Shown here one piece after another: positions 24,289-35,383 of a stretch of 64,000 nucleotides of DNA (within the stretch, counting starts at the first letter, position 1; each line of letters begins with the position of its first letter). The DNA comes from Ruminococcus sp. AM36-2AA (lineage in GTDB: Bacteria > Bacillota > Clostridia > Lachnospirales > Lachnospiraceae), in the NCBI RefSeq assembly GCF_003461955.1, contig NZ_QTYB01000003.1, positions 178,309 through 242,308 on the forward strand, written 5' to 3'. The notes under the pieces were generated by a model. That model was not told the origin of the DNA and did not search any database. It saw nothing but the letters and a program-made list of their open reading frames with translations. Position numbers and translations under genes: made by a program.

Positions 24289-26547
24289 ATGAAACTTTAC
24301 GATACCGGTGTCTATCTTCAGAACGGCCAGGAAATCATTCCTGAGAACCAGGCGAACCTGCCTGTAGCGAAAGAAGAGGCTGCCAGGAATACCATCGCAT
24401 ATTCTATTCTCAAGGCTCACAATAAATCGGATAACATGGAGAAACTTCAGATCAAATTCGACAAACTGACTTCCCATGATATCACATTTGTAGGAATTAT
24501 CCAGACTGCAAGAGCTTCAGGACTTGAGAAATTCCCGGTACCATATGTACTGACCAACTGCCACAACTCTCTCTGTGCAGTAGGCGGAACCATCAATGAA
24601 GATGACCATATGTTTGGACTCACCTGTGCCAAGAAGTACGGCGGAGTTTACGTACCGCCTCATCAGGCAGTTATCCATCAGTTTGCAAGAGAAATGCTTG
24701 CAGGCGGCGGAAAGATGATCCTCGGTTCCGACAGCCATACAAGATACGGAGCACTTGGAACCATGGCTATGGGCGAGGGCGGACCGGAGCTTGTTAAACA
24801 GCTTCTCTGTCAGACTTATGACATCAATATGCCAGGCGTTGTAGCTATCTACCTGAAAGGCACACCACGCCCGGGCGTAGGACCGCAGGACGTTGCACTG
24901 GCCATCATTGGAGAAGTTTTTGCCAATGGTTATGTGAAGAACAAAGTTATGGAGTTCGTAGGACCAGGCGTTGCCAACTTAAGCGCAGATTTCCGTATCG
25001 GAATCGACGTTATGACAACAGAGACCACCTGCCTTTCCTCCATCTGGCAGACAGACGCGAAGATCGAGGAGTTCTATGCGATCCACGGAAGACCGGAAGA
25101 TTACAAAGAACTGAAACCAGGCAATGTTGCATACTATGACGGCTGCGTGGAGATCGACCTCAGTGAGATCAAACCAATGATCGCAATGCCGTTCCACCCG
25201 AGCAACACCTACACCATCGACGAACTGAAAGCGAACCTGGACGACATTCTCGCAGACGTGGAGAAGAGAGCACAGGTAAGCCTGGATGGAAAAGTTCCGT
25301 TCACATTAAGAGACAAGGTAGTTGATGGCAAGCTTTATGTTGAGCAGGGAATCATCGCCGGCTGTGCCGGTGGTGGATTCGAGAACATCTGTGCAGCAGC
25401 AGACATCCTCAAAGGCAAAAACATCGGCCACGATGCCTTTACCTTAAGTGTATATCCGGCAAGTACCCCGATCTACATGGAGCTGGCTAAGAATGGTGTC
25501 CTTGCAGAACTTATCGGAACAGGTGCAGTTGTCAAAACCGCATTCTGCGGACCATGCTTCGGTGCCGGCGATACACCTGCAAACAATGCGTTCAGTATCC
25601 GTCACACAACCAGAAACTTCCCGAACCGTGAAGGCTCCAAGATCCAGAACGGCCAGATTTCCTCTGTTGCACTTATGGATGCACGTTCCATTGCAGCTAC
25701 AGCAGCAAACAAGGGATTCCTTACATCTGCAGAGGAGTTTGACGGAAGCTATTCCGAGCATAAATATTACTTTGACAAATCTATTTATGAGAACCGTGTA
25801 TTTGACAGCAAGGGCGTAGCAGATCCGAGCGTAGAGATCCAGTTTGGACCGAACATCAAAGACTGGCCGGAAATGGCTGCACTTGCAGACAATCTGATCC
25901 TGAAAGTTGTTTCCGAGATCCATGATCCGGTTACCACAACCGACGAGCTGATCCCATCTGGTGAGACATCTTCTTACCGTTCCAATCCGCTCGGACTTGC
26001 AGAGTTCACACTCTCCAGAAAAGATCCGGAGTACGTTGGCCGTGCGAAGGCGATCCAGGCAGCACAGAAGGCGATCCAGGCAGGCAACTGTCCGGCAGAA
26101 GCTGTTCCGGAACTGAAACCGGTGATCCAGACCATCAACAAGACATATCCGGATGTAGACAAGACCAACCTTGGTGTAGGAAGCACTATTTTTGCAGTGA
26201 AACCTGGCGACGGTTCTGCCAGAGAGCAGGCAGCATCCTGCCAGAAGGTACTTGGCGGCTGGGCAAACATTGCCAATGAGTATGCAACCAAGAGATATCG
26301 TTCCAACCTGATCAACTGGGGTATGCTTCCATTTTTGATCCCTGCCGGAGACCTTCCGTTTAAGAACGGAGACTTCCTGTTCTTCCCGGGAATCCGTAAA
26401 GCAGTTGAGGAAAAAGCAGACGTGATCAAAGGCTACACCGTTGACGGAGACAACCTGAAAGAGTTCGAGGTAACACTTGGCGAGCTTACGGACGATGAGA
26501 GAGAGATCATTCTCAAAGGCTGTCTGATCAATTATAACCGTAAATAA
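24289..26547 (+). CDS. Aconitase-family hydratase (YbhJ-like)
   Basis: A 752-residue protein of the aconitase superfamily. The [4Fe-4S] ligands are present as C359 (GCAGGGFEN), C420 and C423 (CGPC), at nearly the same positions as C358, C421 and C424 of mitochondrial aconitase. Conserved [21 protein letters not shown] supports an active dehydratase fold. Length and order fit the E. coli YbhJ group of uncharacterised hydratases rather than AcnA/AcnB (about 890 residues). It could be the aconitase of this organism or act on another 2-hydroxyacid. It stands alone with its own promoter and terminator, not with citrate synthase or isocitrate dehydrogenase. Confidence 0.8.
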   Translation: MKLYDTGVYLQNGQEIIPENQANLPVAKEEAARNTIAYSILKAHNKSDNMEKLQIKFDKLTSHDITFVGIIQTARASGLEKFPVPYVLTNCHNSLCAVGGTINEDDHMFGLTCAKKYGGVYVPPHQAVIHQFAREMLAGGGKMILGSDSHTRYGALGTMAMGEGGPELVKQLLCQTYDINMPGVVAIYLKGTPRPGVGPQDVALAIIGEVFANGYVKNKVMEFVGPGVANLSADFRIGIDVMTTETTCLSSIWQTDAKIEEFYAIHGRPEDYKELKPGNVAYYDGCVEIDLSEIKPMIAMPFHPSNTYTIDELKANLDDILADVEKRAQVSLDGKVPFTLRDKVVDGKLYVEQGIIAGCAGGGFENICAAADILKGKNIGHDAFTLSVYPASTPIYMELAKNGVLAELIGTGAVVKTAFCGPCFGAGDTPANNAFSIRHTTRNFPNREGSKIQNGQISSVALMDARSIAATAANKGFLTSAEEFDGSYSEHKYYFDKSIYENRVFDSKGVADPSVEIQFGPNIKDWPEMAALADNLILKVVSEIHDPVTTTDELIPSGETSSYRSNPLGLAEFTLSRKDPEYVGRAKAIQAAQKAIQAGNCPAEAVPELKPVIQTINKTYPDVDKTNLGVGSTIFAVKPGDGSAREQAASCQKVLGGWANIANEYATKRYRSNLINWGMLPFLIPAGDLPFKNGDFLFFPGIRKAVEEKADVIKGYTVDGDNLKEFEVTLGELTDDEREIILKGCLINYNRK

Positions 26548-26565
26548 AATACAGAATATTTTTCG

Positions 26566-26599
26566 AAAGGCCGACGATGCGAAGATCGTCGGCCTTTTT
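26566..26599 (+). terminator. Terminator of the aconitase-family gene
   Basis: AAAGGCCGACGAT pairs perfectly with ATCGTCGGCCTTT around GCGAAG, followed by TT. Confidence 0.9.
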
Positions 26600-26643
26600 C
26601 GACAAAATGTAATAAAAAATTAAAAAACTGTGTCATGGAAAAA

Positions 26644-26672
26644 TTGCTGAAAATACGGGAATATGGTATGAT
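26644..26672 (+). promoter_or_regulatory. Promoter of the exported protein gene
   Basis: TTGCTG (26644-26649), a 17-bp spacer and TATGAT (26667-26672). Confidence 0.6.
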
Positions 26673-26726
26673 AATATATAAAAGTGTAAAATTCTGTAAA
26701 ATATACACAATTATCAGGTGAATGAA

Positions 26727-28022
26727 ATGGAGGTGCCGATTATTATTTCTGATGAGAATAACAAGTCAGAGATTTCCAGCAGAAAAAAATTAAAAAACAG
26801 ACTCACCACAGGTACGTTTGCCCTTCTGATCGCTCTTCTTGCGGTCGTTTCCGCAACGTATGCGTGGTATGTATATAACACAGGCCGCCATACAACGAAA
26901 GTCCGTATGGCAGCAGGTGCCGTAGGAGAAGTAAGCGAGATCGCACCGGAAGACATAAGTGATGGAGAAGATGTGGGCAGTCAGGAAGCAGAGGAGATTC
27001 TGAATGATGGGGAGACCAGCGTGGAACAGCCGGACAGTGCAGATGCATCGGATACATCGAATCCTCAGGTAGAAATTGTTCTTCCGCAGAAAAACGTTTT
27101 TATACCGGTTTCAGAATTTCTTCCTGTTCAGGAGCGGGAAGAATTGCTTTCGCTCATTTCTCATGATGAGGTTTATCTTGTTCATATCAGGGACGATTCA
27201 GAAATGCAATATTCCATTTTTTTTAATCAGGCCCTGGAACAGAAGGATGTGTGCTTATATCGTTTTGATTCAGAAGAAAATAAAGTAGTGGATGCTGATT
27301 CGGTACAGGATGTAATGAGCTTTGATGAAAATAATAGGACTCTTGTACTGAATACAAAGGATTCCTCAGATTATGTTCTTGTGATTTCAAATGCGGAGAA
27401 ATATAAGGAACTGGGGTATACTGCGTCGATTGCTGCTGCACAGCAGCAGACTGAACCATCTGAGACCGGGGAAGAAGAGACGGAAAACAAAGCAGCAACA
27501 GAAGTTGCTCTTACTTCTGTGATTTTGAAGCCAGATTCGGAGCTGGAGACTGTACCGGTCGCATTTTTGGAGTATTTAAGTGATCTGGATGTCTGCTCTG
27601 TGACGCTTGTCTATGCGGATGGTTCGGAAAAAATGCTGGATAAAGAGGATGGGCGCTATGAATGCTCTGCAGAGCATGCGGATGAAGAGGATGCAGAAGG
27701 GACCGTTCGAAGAACTTATCATGTTGTGGTAAAAGAACTGGCAACCGGAGCGGTGTTTGAAGATACGGAAAGTGTCGAAATCGGAAGAAAGGATCCGGTT
27801 GAGATAAAGACGGAGGATATGACTACCGTAATGCTGGAGGGCAGAAAAAAGTGGATGATGGTTCAGTCTGTTCCGGATGTTTCCGGTCGTTATGCTATGA
27901 ACTGCGATAAAGGAATTGAGAAGATTTACTATGTTTCAGATGACGGTGATCTGACCTGCGCAGAAGATTCTTTCCAGCTCCAGGCAGGCGAGAAGTATAC
28001 GTTTCTGATTAAACTTCAATAG
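26727..28022 (+). CDS. Membrane-anchored or exported acidic surface protein
   Basis: A 431-residue protein that I do not recognise. A basic N-terminus is followed by one hydrophobic helix (about residues 28-47) ending ATYAWYVYNTGR, a boundary resembling SipW-processed exported proteins of the TasA/CalY type. The rest is acidic and predicted extracellular, with a Ser/Glu/Asp-rich linker (about 60-115) and another Gln/Glu-rich linker near 235-255. No sortase motif is present. No SipW or TasA gene is adjacent. Translation was placed at ATG 26727 (AGGTG eight bases upstream), not the GTG nine bases earlier. A surface or matrix role is a guess. Confidence 0.6.
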   Translation: MEVPIIISDENNKSEISSRKKLKNRLTTGTFALLIALLAVVSATYAWYVYNTGRHTTKVRMAAGAVGEVSEIAPEDISDGEDVGSQEAEEILNDGETSVEQPDSADASDTSNPQVEIVLPQKNVFIPVSEFLPVQEREELLSLISHDEVYLVHIRDDSEMQYSIFFNQALEQKDVCLYRFDSEENKVVDADSVQDVMSFDENNRTLVLNTKDSSDYVLVISNAEKYKELGYTASIAAAQQQTEPSETGEEETENKAATEVALTSVILKPDSELETVPVAFLEYLSDLDVCSVTLVYADGSEKMLDKEDGRYECSAEHADEEDAEGTVRRTYHVVVKELATGAVFEDTESVEIGRKDPVEIKTEDMTTVMLEGRKKWMMVQSVPDVSGRYAMNCDKGIEKIYYVSDDGDLTCAEDSFQLQAGEKYTFLIKLQ

Positions 28023-28134
28023 GGACGGTGTTTTCCGGTACTTTTATTATCACCGGTGGCTGTTCTTGATGGAAGTAAGTTGCTTCAGGCAATTTGACTT
28101 AAAGTTAATGTAATAAATGTAGAAAATAAAAAAC

Positions 28135-28189
28135 AAATCCCCAGTCAGGAGAAATGTCATTCAGACAATAACCTGCCTGGGGATTTTTA
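28135..28189 (+). terminator. Terminator of the exported protein gene
   Basis: AAATCCCCAG (28135-28144) pairs with CTGGGGATTT (28177-28186), with an inner CAGG/CCTG, followed by TTT. Confidence 0.85.
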
Positions 28190-28306
28190 TCGAAAAGATT
28201 AAGTTAAAGCCAGTTATCGGACATGTGCTATCCTATAAACAGACTACCGGTAAGCACTCTGTTAAATCAAACCAGGAAATTTACGACAGGATCAGAGGGG
28301 AGGATA

Positions 28307-28411
28307 ATGACAGATAACACAAAATGGCTACTGGGAAGTTACAGACCACAAAAAACCGTCTGTAGGCTGATAAAAAAAGAATTTACAGAAAATAATAAAA
28401 AATATAAATAA
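28307..28411 (+). CDS. Candidate small basic protein (34 residues)
   Basis: A short frame with a very strong ribosome-binding site (GAGGGGAGG, five bases before ATG 28307). The product is basic and lysine-rich, with one cysteine and no membrane segment. No family is recognised, and no clear promoter was found between the preceding terminator and this start. It lies just upstream of the candidate large RNA. It could be a real small protein or a chance frame. Confidence 0.35.
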   Translation: MTDNTKWLLGSYRPQKTVCRLIKKEFTENNKKYK

Positions 28412-28477
28412 ATAATAAAATATATACACATAAAACGAAGAATGACAAAAATATTAAAGAAAAAATTTAAAAATGTA

Positions 28478-28515
28478 TTGACAAAACGAACTAACGATGG
28501 TATTATAAGACCATC
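28478..28515 (+). promoter_or_regulatory. Strong promoter with palindrome, upstream of the candidate large RNA
   Basis: A perfect TTGACA (28478-28483), a 17-bp spacer and TATTAT (28501-28506). The inverted repeat GATGGT (28496-28501) and ACCATC (28510-28515) straddles the -10 box, as an operator would. Confidence 0.75.
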
Positions 28516-29590
28516 AAAAAGAACAAGAGAAAAAACAAAACAAAGAAATTAAAAAATCAGAAATTCATTCAATTCATAGCATAGATGCACATGAAAGGAT
28601 GAAGAAAGGAAAAGGTGATTCCAGTGGGAACATAACAATCACATCCATCAATATGAGAGTGACAGGAACCGGATTTCCTGCAAGAAAGACCTGATACATA
28701 TCACATAATGATAACCCTTAAGAACACAATCATTTCTCTCATAAGATATAAATAAGAACCTCTTAAATCTTACTTATATTTTAACTGAAGTTAAGATGAG
28801 AGAAATAAGAAAGTTAAGGAAATCAGTATTTCAGGTAATATAGAATCGGTAACTCATATTGAACAACTGTCACACACCTGAGACAAAGATTTCAGGAAAT
28901 ATGTAAAGAAATATTTCCCGAAAGAGTAAAACCCTCAGCTCACCGGTTCGTTGGAAAGAAGAGATTCCAGGAACAGAAGTGAAGATGAGAACGATACTTT
29001 GAAATGCATATCAGATTCATCAGGATATGGATTGAAGCTTTGCATCAGAAGAATATCTGATAGGATATTAAGATCGAAGAAACGGGCAGGAACTTTTTTC
29101 AGGATACTTTAAAGAACTGCAGAGGAGAAAATCCCAATAGGTCGATTTGAATCAGCAGATCACGAAGTACAGAGATGACAAACGGTTTTGAATTTAAGAA
29201 GTTAAGTCCAGAATTGTTGAGGAAACAGAAAGAAGTATAACCACCGAAATTCTTCAAAAAAGGAAATCGAACTTCGGAAAAAACGATTTCAATCCTATAC
29301 AACTTTCTAAATAATCGAAAAGATATACTTACATATATCAATCGCTTATGAGCAGGAAATAAAAAAGAAGAGAGAACGTAGAAAAAGAAAAGTGTATAAA
29401 ATTGAATAAAGAGAATCGAAATTATTTTATAATCATATAAAATCAGAAATTTCGGTTGACAGAAAATCATATAACCAGAAAACATTATTCAAAAAACAAA
29501 GAGGAAGAAAAATTGAATAACGAAGAGTGTTGAGACGGTCATCATTTTTGAAATTATTAAAGTAAAAAGTGATGACCGTCTCATTTTCTG
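28513..29590 (+). ncRNA. Candidate large structured noncoding RNA
   Basis: About 1.08 kb lie between a strong promoter and a strong terminator, with no plausible long gene on the plus strand. The strand is purine-rich and full of hairpins. The largest is ATTTCTCTCAT (28732-28742) with ATGAGAGAAAT (28796-28806), continued by a 14-bp arm at 28743-28756 and 28769-28782 with one mismatch. Others: CAGGAA/TTCCTG (28663-28680), GGAAATAT/ATATTTCC (28895-28918), GTTC..GGAA/TTCC..GAAC near 28945-28975, and CGAAATTATTTTAT paired with ATAAAAT..AATTTCG near 29417-29455. A 31-codon frame at 28599-28694 is the only notable short one. Identity is unknown; a decayed gene is the alternative. A pseudouridine synthase gene follows. 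Confidence 0.5.
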
Positions 29591-29592
29591 TT
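29532..29592 (+). terminator. Terminator of the candidate large RNA
   Basis: GAGACGGTCATCA (29532-29544) pairs perfectly with TGATGACCGTCTC (29570-29582), followed by ATTTTCTGTT. Confidence 0.75.
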
Positions 29593-29689
29593 ATGTTAAT
29601 TGTTATATTTACCAGTTGCCAGTATCGATATCTTCCGTTATACTTCATGAAGAAAGGAAACCCAAAAATAACAGCAGTGGTGAAAACAT

Positions 29690-30388
29690 ATGTGGAACAA
29701 TCAGATCAACGAAAATATTTTATATGAAGATAAAGAAATTCTTGTATGCAGGAAACCGTCGGGAATGCCGGTACAGGCAGCGAGAATCGGAACCATGGAT
29801 ATGGAAAGTGCCCTGAAGAACTATCTGGCACAGAAAACACCTGGAAAGATTCCATATCTGGCAGTGGTCCATCGCCTGGATCAACCGGTGGAAGGTGTCC
29901 TTGTATTTGCAAAAACTCAGGGAGCAGCAGGGAATCTAAGCAAACAGATAATGGCAGGCGGCGCAGGTAAATATTATCTGGCAGTAACTGAAGGTGTGCC
30001 AGGAAAGCAGGAAGGAATTTTTATTGACTATCTGAAAAAAAACGGAAAAGCCAACATGTCTCAGGCAGTACCGGAAAATACACCTGGAGCAAAAAAAGCA
30101 ATTCTCCATTATAGAGTCCTTGATCAAAAAGAAATGAATGGAAAATCCCGTGCTCTTCTTAAAATCAAACTGGAAACAGGACGTCATCACCAGATCCGTG
30201 TACAGCTTTCACATGCGGGAATTCCTCTTCTTGGAGACCGAAAATACAACCCTTCAGGGGAAAAAGGTACTTCTCTTGGCTTATGTTCCTGCGGTCTGGA
30301 ATTTAAACACCCGAAAACAGGAAAAATAATGAAATTTGAAACAGAGCCGCAGGGAACTGCATTTCTGGATTTTGTGAAAAAACTGTAA
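29690..30388 (+). CDS. RluA-family pseudouridine synthase
   Basis: A 232-residue enzyme converting uridine to pseudouridine in RNA. The catalytic aspartate is D64 in HRLDQPVEGVLVFAKT, and the fold motifs KPSGMPVQ and TGRHHQIRVQLSHAGIPLLGD are present. It lacks an S4 domain and is shorter than RluC/RluD (about 300 residues), placing it in the small RluA-like group common in Lachnospiraceae. Whether the target is rRNA, tRNA or another RNA is not decidable. The ribosome-binding site is weak, and no separate promoter was seen after the preceding terminator. Confidence 0.88.
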   Translation: MWNNQINENILYEDKEILVCRKPSGMPVQAARIGTMDMESALKNYLAQKTPGKIPYLAVVHRLDQPVEGVLVFAKTQGAAGNLSKQIMAGGAGKYYLAVTEGVPGKQEGIFIDYLKKNGKANMSQAVPENTPGAKKAILHYRVLDQKEMNGKSRALLKIKLETGRHHQIRVQLSHAGIPLLGDRKYNPSGEKGTSLGLCSCGLEFKHPKTGKIMKFETEPQGTAFLDFVKKL

Positions 30389-30394
30389 AAACTC

Positions 30395-30422
30395 TGGACG
30401 GAAAAGCGAAAAAGTGTATAAT
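30395..30422 (+). promoter_or_regulatory. Promoter of the binding-protein gene
   Basis: A perfect TATAAT (30417-30422) with a weak TGGACG at 30395-30400, 16-bp spacer. The leader would be about 100 bases. Confidence 0.5.
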
Positions 30423-30528
30423 GTAAAAAGCGAGTAACCAAATGTAAGAGTTTTGTAAAGTATAAGTTACTGTAGACGGATAATGCAGACGATGAAGAAC
30501 AGTAACCAGCGAGGAAGAGGAGATTAAA

Positions 30529-31626
30529 ATGAGAAGAGCTGCAGTAGCGTCGGTAGCCTTGTTGGCTACGGTAACCCTGCTGACAGGATGCCAGAAAGAA
30601 GAAGCAGAGAAGCTTGTTGCACCGCTTGTAGCAGATGCCCAGGAAACCCCGGAAGCCAAGAAAGCAGAAGAGAAAAAGAGTCCACTCATCCCGGAGATCG
30701 ACGATAACCTTTCTATTGAAGAAGGTGCCAGAATAGCTGTTGTCAGCAAATGCAAAAAAGGCGAATTCTGGGATAAAGTGAAAGAAGGAATGGAAGCTGC
30801 TGTCAAAGATGTGAATGAGGCATACGGCTTCAAGAAAGACAAGCAGATCACAATGACTTTCGAAGGACCGGATAACGAGGAAGATGTAGAAAGTCAGATC
30901 AATACTCTTGATGCGGTAATTGCCGAGAATCCATCTGTAGTATGCCTTTCTGCCGGAGACATGGATTCCTGCCAGGCACAGCTGGAAGCTGCCAAAGAAA
31001 ACGGCATTCCTGTGATCGCATTTGATTCTAATGTCAGCGATACGAAACTGGTCAGAGCTTTTCGGGGAACAGACAATACACAGATTGGTAAGTACGCTGC
31101 ATATAAGCTTGGAAGCGCCATTGGAAAAATGGGAAATGTAGCAATTTTTTCCGCACAGGAGAAGACCCAGAGTTCACAGGAGCGTGTAAAGGGATTTCTG
31201 GATAATATCGCAAATTATACAGACATTAAAGTTGTAGAAACTGTATATTCTGATCAGGTTGATGATATGAAAGAAGCGATGAAAGAAGTTCTGGATAAAT
31301 ATCCTGCACTGGATGGAGTTTTCTGCACCAATGCCAATGTTTCCGAGATGTTTCTGGAAGTAAATAAAGACAACGGTGAGAATAAAGTTGCCATGATAGG
31401 TGTGGATGCCACCAGCAAACAGCAGGAAGCAATCAAAAACGGACAGGAGCTTGGAGTTCTTTCACAGAATCCGTATGCAATGGGATATCAGACCATGTGG
31501 GCAGCCATTCAGTCCACCGCACCGAAGAAAGAAACAAAAATTGAGAAAAAAGTTTTACTTGACCCTGCATGGATCGACGCAGAAAACCTTGGAAGCGAAG
31601 ATTACGCAAATTATATATATAACTGA
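30529..31626 (+). CDS. Sugar-binding lipoprotein (Peripla_BP_4 type)
   Basis: A 365-residue exported lipoprotein: the N-terminal signal ends in the lipobox LLTGC with C21 as the lipidated residue. A charged linker of about 40 residues leads to a type I periplasmic-binding fold (IAVVSKCKKGEFWDKVKEGMEAAVKDV; GIPVIAFDSNV; GVFCTNANVSEMF; KVAMIGVDATSKQ). This family binds sugars or autoinducer-like ligands for ABC importers or sensor kinases. No permease or ATPase gene is adjacent, so it is an orphan component. Confidence 0.85.
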   Translation: MRRAAVASVALLATVTLLTGCQKEEAEKLVAPLVADAQETPEAKKAEEKKSPLIPEIDDNLSIEEGARIAVVSKCKKGEFWDKVKEGMEAAVKDVNEAYGFKKDKQITMTFEGPDNEEDVESQINTLDAVIAENPSVVCLSAGDMDSCQAQLEAAKENGIPVIAFDSNVSDTKLVRAFRGTDNTQIGKYAAYKLGSAIGKMGNVAIFSAQEKTQSSQERVKGFLDNIANYTDIKVVETVYSDQVDDMKEAMKEVLDKYPALDGVFCTNANVSEMFLEVNKDNGENKVAMIGVDATSKQQEAIKNGQELGVLSQNPYAMGYQTMWAAIQSTAPKKETKIEKKVLLDPAWIDAENLGSEDYANYIYN

Positions 31627-31665
31627 CAGGCAGCAAATGTAAAGAGAATCAAAAGCCAGAAGATC

Positions 31666-31725
31666 AAAAGCCATTTACCAGATGAAAACGTAAAAAGTGA
31701 TTTCATCTGGCAGATGGCTTTTTTG
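31666..31725 (+). terminator. Terminator of the binding-protein gene
   Basis: AAAAGCCAT pairs with ATGGCTTTT, with an inner CCAGATGAAA/TTTCATCTGG stem, and ends in a T run. Confidence 0.85.
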
Positions 31726-31876
31726 TGCTGTGTGGAACATTTTTTGTGAATAAAAACAAAAAATATGAACAGAATAAACAAATAAAAAGTTTGCGAAAAA
31801 ATGGTAAAAATATAACGAATTTGACGATTTTTTGACGCAAAAAGAATATATTTTTCGTTAAATTGCATAATAAACA

Positions 31877-31905
31877 TTGTTTTAGATAAAAAGTTGTGGT
31901 ACAAT
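31877..31905 (+). promoter_or_regulatory. Promoter of the V-ATPase operon
   Basis: TTGTTT (31877-31882), a 17-bp spacer and TACAAT (31900-31905), 28 bases before the first start codon. Confidence 0.7.
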
Positions 31906-31932
31906 TTGGATATGCAGAGAGGCGGTGATCAG

Positions 31933-32241
31933 ATGATCCAGGAAACGATCAAGGCAGTGAAAGAGGCGGAGGCAAAAGCACAGCAGAAAATAAAAGACGC
32001 ATCCGTCCGTGCACAGAACATCATCAGCGAAGCTGAGAAAGAGGCGGAGGAGATTATCAGAAAAGCGGAAATAACCGCAGGTGAACAGGCGGCATCTGAT
32101 ATGAAAGCAGCCGAAGAACGTGCACACAGTACAGAGAACACTGTCGTTGGACAGGCAGAGGAGGAGCTTGCAGCTTTGAAAAAGAAAGCGGAGTCGAGGC
32201 ATGAGCAGGCCATCCAGACAGTAATGGACAGTTTGTTCTGA
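31933..32241 (+). CDS. V-type ATPase subunit H/G (peripheral stalk)
   Basis: A 102-residue, almost entirely alpha-helical, Lys/Glu/Ala-rich coiled-coil protein. Size, composition and first place in a V-ATPase operon match the AhaH/NtpF-type stalk subunit that pairs with subunit E to hold the catalytic head. The start at 31933 follows AGAGGCGG; an upstream in-frame ATG at 31912 overlaps that ribosome-binding site. Confidence 0.8.
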   Translation: MIQETIKAVKEAEAKAQQKIKDASVRAQNIISEAEKEAEEIIRKAEITAGEQAASDMKAAEERAHSTENTVVGQAEEELAALKKKAESRHEQAIQTVMDSLF

Positions 32242-32257
32242 GAGGGGGAATGCGAAA

Positions 32258-34739
<2,482 letters not shown>

Positions 34740-34759
34740 TTCATCAGGAGGGGCAGATC

Positions 34760-35353
34760 ATGACAGGATTAGAGAAGATGGTAAGCCAGATTCTTGAAGA
34801 AGCCGATGCTTCTGCAGCCGTTATGATCAGTGACGCGGAGAAAAAAGCCGCGGAGATCCTCGGGGAAGCCGGAGAAAAAGCTGATAAGATTCGGCAGCAG
34901 AGGGAAGAACAGTCCAGGGCAAAGGTGAAAAGCTATGAAGAGCGGACAGCTTCCGCCGCAGATATGAAGAAACGTACCGCAGTTCTTGCAGCCAAGCAGG
35001 AGCTGATCGGGAAGGTGATTGCGGATGCCTGTGACCGTGTGAAGAATCTGGATGAAGGAAAATATTTTGAGATCCTTAAGAGTATGGCAGAGAAATATCT
35101 GCTTCCAAGAGAAGGAGAGATCTGTTTTTCAAAGAAGGATCTGGAACGTATGCCGGCGAATTTCCGTGAGGAGATTAAAGGCCTGGCACAGAAAAAAGGC
35201 GGCACACTGGAGATTTCCGGTGAAGCCAGAAATATAGACGGAGGTTTTATCCTGGTATACGGCGGCATTGAGGAAAACTGTTCCATTGATGCCATGTTTG
35301 CAGAGAAACGGGATGAACTTCTGGATCAGGTAAGAAAGATTTTGTTTGCGTAA
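34760..35353 (+). CDS. ntpE: V-type ATPase subunit E (peripheral stalk)
   Basis: A 197-residue protein with a long N-terminal coiled coil (about residues 10-85, rich in Ala, Glu and Lys) and a globular C-terminal domain with IDGGFILVYGGIEENCSIDAMF, typical of the E subunit. It forms the stalk with subunit H. ATG 34760 follows AGGAGGGG; a TTG-initiated extension overlapping subunit K is rejected. Confidence 0.9.
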   Translation: MTGLEKMVSQILEEADASAAVMISDAEKKAAEILGEAGEKADKIRQQREEQSRAKVKSYEERTASAADMKKRTAVLAAKQELIGKVIADACDRVKNLDEGKYFEILKSMAEKYLLPREGEICFSKKDLERMPANFREEIKGLAQKKGGTLEISGEARNIDGGFILVYGGIEENCSIDAMFAEKRDELLDQVRKILFA

Positions 35354-35383
35354 AACACCATCGCAAAAAGGAGGGCGTGAAAT

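Larger units (their letters stand above)
31627..31932 (+). other. Intergenic region before the V-ATPase operon
   Basis: 306 bases holding the terminator at 31666, a very AT-rich stretch with two TTGACG repeats 11 bp apart (31821 and 31832), and the promoter at 31877. No gene is seen. Confidence 0.5.

Noticed and set aside
29099..29485. A 128-codon minus-strand frame inside the candidate RNA region
   Set aside because: It is extremely Phe/Leu/Ile-rich because the other strand is A-rich, has no recognised motif, and runs against the promoter and terminator pair.
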